Shown here piece by piece: positions 6,984-12,134 of a DNA stretch of 12,134 nt. Below the pieces are notes generated by a model, which had not been told where the DNA came from, did no database searches, and saw only the letters and a list, made by a program, of their open reading frames with translations. Within the stretch, counting starts at the first letter, position 1; the number at the start of each line of letters is the position of its first letter. Location: the NCBI GenBank assembly GCA_005880805.1, contig VBFZ01000124.1, positions 1 through 12,134 on the forward strand, given 5' to 3'. The DNA comes from Chloroflexota bacterium. GTDB lineage: Bacteria; Chloroflexota; Limnocylindria; Limnocylindrales; CSP1-4. The translations under genes and the position numbers were made by a program.

Positions 6984-8455
6984 CGCGATTTCGGGTGGCG
7001 AGTCGAGGTGTTGCGACCGTCCGTCGAGGGCGCGCCCGCGCCGCCTTTTCTTGGGGGCTCCTCTGGGCTTCGCGGCTCCCGGATGCGCGCCGGCACGCCG
7101 ACCGCCAGCTTGCCCGCGGGAACGTCACGAGTGACCACCGCGCCGGCGCCCGTCTTCGAGCCATCGCCCAGCGTCACGGGCGCCCGGAGCATCGTGTCGA
7201 CGCCCAGGAAGACCTCCTCGCCGATCGTCGTTCGGTGCTTTCGGGTGCCGTCGTAGTTGGCCGTGATCGTGCCCGCCCCGATGTTCGTGCGCGCGCCGAC
7301 GTCCGCGTCGCCGATGTAGCTCACGTGATGCTGCCGCACGCGAGCGCCCAGGCGGCTGTTCTTGATCTCCGCGAAGTTGCCGACCTCCGAGCCGTGGCTG
7401 ACGTAGGAGCCTGCGCGAAGGTGCGAGAACGGGCCGATCTCGACCTGGTCCTCGACCTCCGAGCCCTCGATCATGCTGGCCACCACCCGGCAGTTCGCGC
7501 CGATGGCGCTGTCCACGATCTGGCTGCCGGCGCCGATGAAGGTCCCCTCCCCGACCCGCGTGCGGCCGCGCAGGATGACGTTCGGCTCGAGGGTCACGTC
7601 GGGCGCCAACTCGACCGTAGCGTCGATGTACGCCGTCACCGGGTCGCGCATCGAGACGCCCGCCCACATGTGGCGCGCATTGATCTTGGCGCGCATCTCG
7701 CGCTCGGCTTCGGCGAGCTCGAAACGGTCGTTGATGCCGAGCAACCGCCCTCCGTCATCCTCCACGCTCACGGAAGCGACCGTGACGCCCTCCGCGCGCG
7801 CCAGCTCGACGAGGTGGGTCAGGTAGATTTCGCCGGTTGCCGGAGAGGGGCGGAGGTCGGCGATCCGGCGGCGCAGCCACGCGGCATCGAAGGCGTACAG
7901 ACCCGCGTTGATCTCGTCGATCTCGAGCTCGGTCTGGTCGGCGTCCTTGACCTCGACGACCCGTTCGACGCTCCCGTCGTCCGCCCTGACCACGCGCCCC
8001 AGTCCCCCAGGCTCGAGAGCCTGGACCGCGACCAGCGCCATTGGCGAGCCCTCGAACCGGCGCTGGCCCCCGAGGTCGCGCAGTAGCTCGACGTCAACAC
8101 GCGGCACGTCGCCCGACAGGACAAGGATCTCGGCCGCATCGTCGGGCAGGGACGGCAAGGCCGCCTGGAGCGCATCGCCGGTTCCGCGCGGCTCGGCCTG
8201 CAGCGCGAAATCGGCCTCGGTCTCGAACATCGTGCGGAGCGCCGCGGTCGGCGGCGAGTACACGACGATCGGCCGCCGCCCCGTGGCCTCCCGAGCCGCG
8301 TCGATCACGTAGGCCAGCATCGGGCGACCGCAGAGCGGGTGGAGGACCTTGGGCGTCCTCGACTTCATCCGGGTGCCGAGCCCGCCCGCGAGAATGACCG
8401 CGACCGTGTCCGGGATCTGGTCCCTCGGGGGCTCGTCGGGACTTGGGGGCTTCAC
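6980..8455 (-). CDS. glmU: Bifunctional GlmU: GlcN-1-P acetyltransferase / UDP-GlcNAc pyrophosphorylase
   Basis: A 491-residue GlmU that makes UDP-N-acetylglucosamine for peptidoglycan in two steps. The uridylyltransferase half (about 16-245) shows LAGGLGTRMK (22-31) with K36 nearby, EPRGTGDA (88-95), SGDVP (114-118, metal Asp116), INAGLY (182-187) and GIND (240-243, N242). The left-handed beta-helix half (about 265-458) has hexapeptide repeats and the acetyltransferase residues HLRAG (345-349), EIKN (363-366), HHVSYIGD (376-383) and NYDG (400-403). About 15 extra residues precede the first motif and a Pro/Gly/Arg-rich tail of about 30 follows the helix; both look disordered. The start is GTG: it is the only usable start in frame after an upstream TAA, and it overlaps the stop of a 39-codon ORF by four bases (GTGA). 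Its stop overlaps the CNNM-type gene start (ATGA). Confidence 0.97.
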   Translation of the reverse strand: MKPPSPDEPPRDQIPDTVAVILAGGLGTRMKSRTPKVLHPLCGRPMLAYVIDAAREATGRRPIVVYSPPTAALRTMFETEADFALQAEPRGTGDALQAALPSLPDDAAEILVLSGDVPRVDVELLRDLGGQRRFEGSPMALVAVQALEPGGLGRVVRADDGSVERVVEVKDADQTELEIDEINAGLYAFDAAWLRRRIADLRPSPATGEIYLTHLVELARAEGVTVASVSVEDDGGRLLGINDRFELAEAEREMRAKINARHMWAGVSMRDPVTAYIDATVELAPDVTLEPNVILRGRTRVGEGTFIGAGSQIVDSAIGANCRVVASMIEGSEVEDQVEIGPFSHLRAGSYVSHGSEVGNFAEIKNSRLGARVRQHHVSYIGDADVGARTNIGAGTITANYDGTRKHRTTIGEEVFLGVDTMLRAPVTLGDGSKTGAGAVVTRDVPAGKLAVGVPARIREPRSPEEPPRKGGAGAPSTDGRNTSTRHPKSR

Positions 8456-8571
8456 GTAGCGAGACGCCGGGCTGCGAGGCGACGCGGGTGGTGGATCGCC
8501 TCGATCCCCTCTGAGGACGCGATCTCGTTGGTCCCGGCGCGGTCGCGGTCCGGCGTTTTAGGGGCTGTCAT
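8452..8571 (-). CDS. Candidate 39-residue leader ORF coupled to glmU
   Basis: An ORF starting at ATG 8571 and ending in TGA at 8452 overlaps the glmU GTG by four bases (GTGA), the same junction type that joins the surrounding genes. Its ATG lies about 10 nt after the start site predicted from the promoter at 8588-8617, leaving no room for a standard ribosome site. The 39-residue product is charged and has no hydrophobic stretch or motif that I recognise; by my count about 30 of 38 codons after the start end in G or C, which fits coding but also fits the background. It occupies the position of spoVG in Bacillus but does not resemble SpoVG. It may be a leader peptide, a small protein, or chance. 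Confidence 0.4.
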   Translation of the reverse strand: MTAPKTPDRDRAGTNEIASSEGIEAIHHPRRLAARRLAT

Positions 8572-8587
8572 GAGATTGGGTGGCGGC

Positions 8588-8617
8588 ATCGTAGGGGCGC
8601 CCAACTGGGGGTGTCAA
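8588..8617 (-). promoter_or_regulatory. glmU: Near-consensus sigma70-type promoter for glmU
   Basis: On the minus strand TTGACA (8612-8617) and TACGAT (8588-8593) are separated by 18 bp: a perfect -35 and a good -10. The predicted start is near 8581, giving a 126-nt leader to the glmU GTG that contains the 39-codon ORF. The spacer holds an 8-bp palindrome, GGGCGCCC (8595-8602). It is the only promoter in the window with a clear -35. Confidence 0.65.
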
Positions 8618-8621
8618 ATGT

Positions 8622-8636
8622 TCCGGCAGCGCCGGA
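8622..8636 (-). terminator. Weak hairpin between ridA and the glmU promoter
   Basis: A 6-bp perfect stem (TCCGGC, loop GCT, GCCGGA on the minus strand) lies 15 nt after the ridA stop and is followed by ACATTTG. It could partly end the upstream operon just before the glmU promoter, but the T-run is only three bases. Confidence 0.3.
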
Positions 8637-8650
8637 GCCGTGCGACACGG

Positions 8651-9034
8651 TCAGCGATGGAGCGTCGCGATGGCCTCGATTTCGATCCGCGCGCCCCTCG
8701 GGAGAGCGGCGACCGCGAATGTCGAACGGGCCGGCGGTGGATCAGGCATGTGCCTTGCGTAGACCTCGTTCACGGCCCGGAAATCGTCCATGTCGGCGAG
8801 CAGGACCGTGGTCTTGGCGACGTCGGCCATATCGCAGCCGGCGCCATCCAGCACGGCGGCGAGGTTGCGCAGGGCACGATCCGCCTGGGCCTCCACGCCG
8901 TCAGCCAGCTCCCCGGTCGACGGATCCAGCCCGATCTGGCCGGCGCAGAAGACGAGCCCGCCGGCGACGATCGCCTGGCTGTAGGGCCCGATGGCCGCCG
9001 GTGCGCCGGTTGTCGAGATGACCTCGCGAGTCAT
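8651..9034 (-). CDS. ridA: RidA family enamine/imine deaminase
   Basis: A 127-residue RidA (YjgF/YER057c/UK114) protein. The family hydrolyses reactive enamine/imine intermediates from PLP enzymes such as threonine dehydratase to 2-keto acids and ammonia, acting as cytoplasmic trimers. Seen: IGPYSQA (15-21), GLVFCAGQIGLDP (26-38), the substrate-carboxylate Arg at R103 in ARSTFAVAALPRGA (102-115) and E120 in RIEIEAIA. Length is exactly that of the family. The ATG at 9034 has a strong Shine-Dalgarno (GGAGGT, 7-nt spacing) inside the 3' end of ispE and overlaps the restored ispE stop as ATGA. It sits between ispE and glmU, as yabJ does in Bacillus. Confidence 0.96.
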   Translation of the reverse strand: MTREVISTTGAPAAIGPYSQAIVAGGLVFCAGQIGLDPSTGELADGVEAQADRALRNLAAVLDGAGCDMADVAKTTVLLADMDDFRAVNEVYARHMPDPPPARSTFAVAALPRGARIEIEAIATLHR

Positions 9035-10040
9035 GGGCGTGACCTCCGATCGACGGTGACGGGTTCCGACGGGATAGCGTGTTTCTCGGGCGCGGGGCTT
9101 GCTGGCAGGGTGGTGGCGGCCACGAAGGGTCGTCCCTCGCCGAGTCCATCGAGGTCTCCTGGGCCTCCTCGAGCCGGCCGTAGAGCGCCCAGCACGTGGG
9201 ACCGGAGCCGGATTGCCCCACGGGCCTGCCGAGCAGCCGGGTCAGCGCCCGCCGAAAGGCGACGATTCCGGGAACCACAGCGGCGGTCGCGGCCAGGAGC
9301 TCGTTGGCCGATGCGAGCACGCCCGCTCGATCGAGCAACTGCCGGGCGCTCAGGCCGCGTTCCAGCTCCCCGGCGAGGTGCTCGGACGCCATCCGCGTCT
9401 GAGCGGACGCCGGCGAAGCCTGAGCGTCGAACGCCGCGAAGACTGCTGTCGTCGCGACCTGAACCGGCGGCGTGACGAGCAGGATCGCGGGTGCCTCGCC
9501 CCCGCCGCGAACGCCGGTGAGCAGGCGAACGCGCTCGCCGCGTCCCTCCACGAGGGCGATTCCACCGGCAAGGAAGAACGGCACGTCGGAGCCCAGCCGC
9601 GCCGCCACCGCAAGGCGTTCCTGCGGGGAGAGCTCGGCACCCCACGCCTCGAGCGCCCCGTCGATCGCCGCTGCGGCATTGCTGCTGCCGCCCGCCAGGC
9701 CCGCTGCGACCGGGATGGCCTTCTCGAGCCGCGCCGCCAGCGTCGGTGGGGCTCCGGGCCCACCCGCCCAGCCGGCGCCCACCGCTCCGCGGGCCTCCGC
9801 GATCGCACGGAGCACCAGGTTGTGCTCCTCGGGACCGGTGTCCGCGCCCGAGACGTGGATCGTGTCGCGCCTTCCCGAGGCAGGAGCGAGGCTCAGTCGG
9901 TCGGCGAGGGCGAGCGGCGCCATCACGGAATGGATGGCGTGGAAGCCATCCGGCCGTCGGCCGACGACCGCGAGGGTGAGGTTGACCTTGGCCGGCGCAA
10001 TCCGGACGACGGGCGTGAGGCGATGGGTGGGGTCGCTCAC
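9031..10040 (-). CDS. ispE: 4-diphosphocytidyl-2-C-methyl-D-erythritol kinase (IspE), with an apparent one-base frameshift near the 3' end
   Basis: IspE phosphorylates CDP-methylerythritol in the non-mevalonate (MEP) isoprenoid pathway; it is a GHMP kinase. Seen in the main frame: APAKVNLTL (15-23, K18 catalytic), PVAAGLAGGSSNAAAA (110-125, ATP loop), LGSDVPFFL (149-157, D152 catalytic) and GQSGSGPT (275-282). After residue 296 (near 9153) the frame reads a poor Pro-rich sequence through ridA to a stop at 8901, which is implausible. The alternate frame instead gives GEGRPFVAATTLPAS, like an IspE C-terminal strand, and stops at TGA 9031-9033, forming ATGA with ridA. One missing base between about 9130 and 9155 explains this; the restored protein is about 336 residues, slightly long. 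The GTG at 10040 overlaps the ksgA stop (GTGA); an ATG at 10070 is an alternative start. Since MEP kinase is usually essential, a sequence error is likelier than true loss. Confidence 0.85.
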
Positions 10041-10957
10041 GGTCGAAGCGCTCGATGGAGTGCGATCCATTCCTCCACCGCTAACGTCTGCGGCCTGCGG
10101 TCCGGCGCGATCCCGGCGGACTCGAGCGCGGCCTGCAGGCGTGGTTCGTCGACGGGCAGCTGGCGAGCGAGCACGTTCCGGAGCATCTTGCGCCGCTCCC
10201 GGAAACCGGCCTGGACGAGCCGCCAGAAGTCGTCCTCCTGCTCCGGATCGAGTGCCACCCGGCCCCTGCCCGAGCCGTTCTGTGGCTCGAGCTCGATCAC
10301 CGCCGATTCGACCTCCGGGGCCGGCTCGAACGCCTCGCGCGAGACGCGGAAGAGCACGCGGGCCGCCGCGTGGTACTGGACGAAGACGGAGAGGTAGCTC
10401 ATCGCTCCGGGTCTCGCCGCGATCCGCTCCGCGACCTCTCGCTGGACCATCAGCACGAGACGGCGGGGACGCGGCTCCTCGCCGAGCAGCGCGTGCAGGA
10501 TCGGGCTCGTGATGTGGTACGGGAGGTTGGCGACGACGTCGTACGGGGGCGGCACCAGATGGACGAGATCCTGGTCCAGCGCGTCGCCTTCGATCAGGCG
10601 GAGCGAGCCGGGCGCCTGGTCGACGGAACCTTCCGCGCGGCCGGCCTGGAGCTCCGCGCCGAACCGCTCGCCCAGACGGGCCGCAAGCCGGGAGTCGAGC
10701 TCCACCGCGGTCACCGCAGCACCCGCCCCGAGCAGGCCTCCCGTCAGGATGCCCAGCCCTGGGCCGATCTCGAGGATCCGGTCGCCCGGCGATGGGGCGG
10801 CGGCCTCGAGGATCCGCTCGAGAACCTCGACGTCGGCAAGGAAGTTCTGCGACAGCGCGTGCCGTGGCCTGAGACTCGAGTCGTCCAGGAGTCGCCGTAC
10901 CGTCCTGGGATCCAGCCTGGAGCCCGTCGACGCCGCGCCCGGATCCAGACGGGCCAC
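10037..10957 (-). CDS. rsmA: 16S rRNA (adenine(1518)-N6/adenine(1519)-N6)-dimethyltransferase RsmA/KsgA
   Basis: A 306-residue KsgA/RsmA, which dimethylates two adjacent adenosines in the 3'-end helix of 16S rRNA late in 30S assembly; its loss gives kasugamycin resistance. Seen: LRPRHALSQNFLAD (29-42, the family's N-terminal signature), SAM motif I EIGPGLGILT (63-72), VELD (85-88), catalytic NLPYHITSP (144-152), and FRERRKMLRN (252-261) in the C-terminal domain. The start is taken as GTG at 10957, 5 nt after the tsaD stop, because it is the first start codon outside tsaD and gives a normal N-terminus; there is no Shine-Dalgarno, so coupling to tsaD is likely. The stop overlaps the ispE GTG (GTGA). 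The open frame continues upstream into tsaD, but that part is antisense/out-of-frame shadow. Confidence 0.95.
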   Translation of the reverse strand: MARLDPGAASTGSRLDPRTVRRLLDDSSLRPRHALSQNFLADVEVLERILEAAAPSPGDRILEIGPGLGILTGGLLGAGAAVTAVELDSRLAARLGERFGAELQAGRAEGSVDQAPGSLRLIEGDALDQDLVHLVPPPYDVVANLPYHITSPILHALLGEEPRPRRLVLMVQREVAERIAARPGAMSYLSVFVQYHAAARVLFRVSREAFEPAPEVESAVIELEPQNGSGRGRVALDPEQEDDFWRLVQAGFRERRKMLRNVLARQLPVDEPRLQAALESAGIAPDRRPQTLAVEEWIALHRALRP

Positions 10958-10962
10958 CCGGG

Positions 10963-12072
10963 CTAGCGGGTTGCGAGCGGCAGCGACGGACGCGCGTCGA
11001 GATCCATGCCGGCCCGCTCGCCGGCAGCCAGCCGTCGCGCACCCGCCGCTCCGATCATCGCGCCGTTGTCCGTGCACAGGGACGGGGGCGGGACGACGCA
11101 CGGGATGCCGCGCGCCTCCGCCTCGCCGGCCAGGCGATCGCGGAGGACCGCGTTTGCCGCGACGCCTCCGCCGAGCACGATCGACCGCGCACCGGTGTCC
11201 TCGGCCGCCCGGATCGTCTTGGTCACGAGGACGTCGACCACGGAGTCCTGGAAGCCGTACGCGAGCTCCGCCACGCGCGCCGGCGGCAACGGTGCATCCA
11301 CGTCGTCGGCCGGCAGTCCCTCCTCTGCGCGAGCCGCGGCGACGATGCGTCGGGCAGCGGTCTTGAGGCCGCTGAAGCTGAAGTCGTACGTGCCGGGCAG
11401 CCATGCGCGCGGGAAGACGACGTCGCTGCGAGTGGCGGAGGCTGCCGCCCTCATGATCGCCGGCCCGCCGGGATAGCCCAGCCCGAGGAGCCGGCCGACC
11501 TTGTCGAACGCCTCGCCGGCCGCGTCGTCGACGGTCTGCCCGAGCAATCGGTAGGTGAGGTGGTCAGGCATCGATGCCAGGAAGGTGTGGCCGCCAGAGA
11601 CGATCAGGGTGACGAGCGGGAACTCGGGCCGCTGCCCGTTTGCGGCGCCGTTCCGGTCAGGGCCGTTGCCGCCATGGCCGTTGCCGCCAGCGATCGACGA
11701 CAGCCAGGCCGCGTACACGTGTCCCTCGAGGTGGTTGACGCCCACCAGCGGCTTGCGCCGGACGAACGCGAGCGTCTTCGCGAAGTTGATGCCGACCAGC
11801 AGCGAGCCGGCAAGACCGGGCCCGTAGGTGACCGCTACGCCGTCGACGTCGTCCCAGCCCATGCCCGCGTCCTGCCAGGCCTGCTCGAGGACCGGGACGA
11901 TCCATCGCAGGTGAGCCCGCGCGGCGAGCTCGGGCACGATGCCTCCGGTGGCCGCGTGGAGCGCGACCTGGCTGGCAACGACGTTCGCGTGTACCCGCTC
12001 GCCGCCCTCGACCAGCGCGATCCCGGTCTCGTCGCAGCTGCTCTCGACGGCGAGAACGACAGGGCCGGTCAC
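10963..12072 (-). CDS. tsaD: tRNA N6-adenosine threonylcarbamoyltransferase TsaD
   Basis: A 369-residue TsaD (Gcp/YgjD), which with TsaB and TsaE transfers threonylcarbamoyl to A37 of ANN-decoding tRNAs (t6A). Seen: AVESSCDETGIAL (8-20), TYGPGLAGSLLVG (82-94), metal-binding HLEGH (114-118), SGGHT (159-163), GEAFDKVGRLLGLGYPGGP (186-204), FSGLKTA (233-239), GGGVAAN (301-307) and CTDNGAM (333-339, metal Asp335). Compared with the usual about 340 residues, it has an inserted Gly/Asn-rich stretch at about 126-148, encoded partly by a 15-bp tandem repeat, between the HLEGH helix and the next strand. The start is GTG at 12072, which overlaps the upstream gene's TGA (GTGA). All catalytic residues are present, so the enzyme should be active. 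ksgA follows after 5 nt. Confidence 0.97.
   Translation of the reverse strand: MTGPVVLAVESSCDETGIALVEGGERVHANVVASQVALHAATGGIVPELAARAHLRWIVPVLEQAWQDAGMGWDDVDGVAVTYGPGLAGSLLVGINFAKTLAFVRRKPLVGVNHLEGHVYAAWLSSIAGGNGHGGNGPDRNGAANGQRPEFPLVTLIVSGGHTFLASMPDHLTYRLLGQTVDDAAGEAFDKVGRLLGLGYPGGPAIMRAAASATRSDVVFPRAWLPGTYDFSFSGLKTAARRIVAAARAEEGLPADDVDAPLPPARVAELAYGFQDSVVDVLVTKTIRAAEDTGARSIVLGGGVAANAVLRDRLAGEAEARGIPCVVPPPSLCTDNGAMIGAAGARRLAAGERAGMDLDARPSLPLATR
11661..11690 (-). repeat. 15-bp tandem repeat, two copies, inside tsaD
   Basis: GGCCGTTGCCGCCAT (11661-11675) and GGCCGTTGCCGCCAG (11676-11690) are adjacent and differ at one base. On the coding strand they encode two GGNG units of the Gly/Asn-rich insertion of TsaD. 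The unit is a multiple of three, so copy-number change would keep the frame. Confidence 0.7.
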
Positions 12073-12134
12073 GCGTCGTCCTCCGCGGACGGCCGCTCCG
12101 GCGCCAGGCTCGCGTCCAACGCCTGCCGCAGGTG
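12069..12134 (-). CDS. 3' end of an unidentified gene upstream of tsaD (partial)
   Basis: The last 21 codons of a minus-strand gene run in from the right edge and end in TGA at 12069, overlapping the tsaD GTG as GTGA, the same 4-nt junction used by the other genes of this operon. The visible tail is hydrophilic, rich in Ala, Glu and Asp (ending AEDDA), and carries no diagnostic motif. In many bacteria tsaB or rimI precedes tsaD, so one of these is a reasonable guess, but nothing in the 21 residues proves it. Confidence 0.6.
   Translation of the reverse strand, partial: HLRQALDASLAPERPSAEDDA

Noticed and set aside
5665..7134. Plus-strand open frame of 489 codons opposite the CNNM-type gene
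   Set aside because: Ser/Arg-rich product without domains, fully antisense to a well-supported membrane protein gene.
9130..9175. Programmed -1 frameshifting in ispE
   Set aside because: The shift has the right sign, but no slippery heptamer or clear downstream stimulator is present, and IspE is not known to use recoding.
8901..11042. Single 713-codon minus-strand frame covering ispE with extensions at both ends
   Set aside because: Only the stretch from 10040 to about 9153 is IspE; the upstream part overlaps ksgA out of frame and the downstream part overlaps ridA.
1..12134. CRISPR array, tRNA/rRNA gene, insertion sequence, prophage or attachment site
   Set aside because: No spaced direct repeats, tRNA-like TTCGA arms, transposase motifs or terminal inverted repeats were seen.

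Overview
The window is compact, very GC-rich bacterial chromosome made almost entirely of housekeeping genes. The gene families, the GC content and promoter-like TANNNT boxes sitting directly on start codons suggest a soil or freshwater Chloroflexota (Limnocylindria/Ellin6529-like) or, less likely, an actinobacterium. That assignment is inferred from gene families and base composition; no rRNA or other marker that would settle it is present. There is no CRISPR array, insertion sequence, phage gene, rRNA or tRNA that I can recognise.

Left part (1-4300). A ferredoxin-NADP reductase (+, 144-956) converges on a minus-strand gene (1143-1885) that encodes an N-terminal XRE-type helix-turn-helix and a C-terminal PD-(D/E)XK-like domain, but is split by a one-base frameshift. 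Upstream of that on the minus strand are glyS (glycyl-tRNA synthetase, 1968-3377) and recO (3493-4275). recO is divergent from a short-chain polyprenyl (probably GGPP) synthase (+, 4519-5544). The 243-bp region between them holds two tandem hairpins followed by a T5 tract.

Right part (5643-12134). All genes are on the minus strand. In transcription order: the 3' end of an unidentified gene, tsaD, ksgA/rsmA, ispE, ridA, a promoter plus a candidate 39-codon leader ORF, glmU, and a CNNM/CorC-type membrane protein. Five of the junctions are 4-nt stop/start overlaps (ATGA or GTGA); tsaD-ksgA is separated by 5 nt. The order ksgA-ispE-ridA-(short gene)-glmU matches the Bacillus subtilis ksgA-ispE-purR-yabJ-spoVG-gcaD region. 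The cluster joins tRNA modification, 16S rRNA maturation, isoprenoid precursor supply, imine detoxification and UDP-GlcNAc supply.

The most notable points are two apparent one-base losses of the same sign (HTH/nuclease-like gene and ispE), which raise the possibility of consensus indel errors; a candidate leader ORF coupled to glmU; promoter boxes consistent with leaderless or near-leaderless mRNAs; and the hairpin/T-tract element ahead of the prenyl synthase. I did not find a clearly new multi-gene system here.
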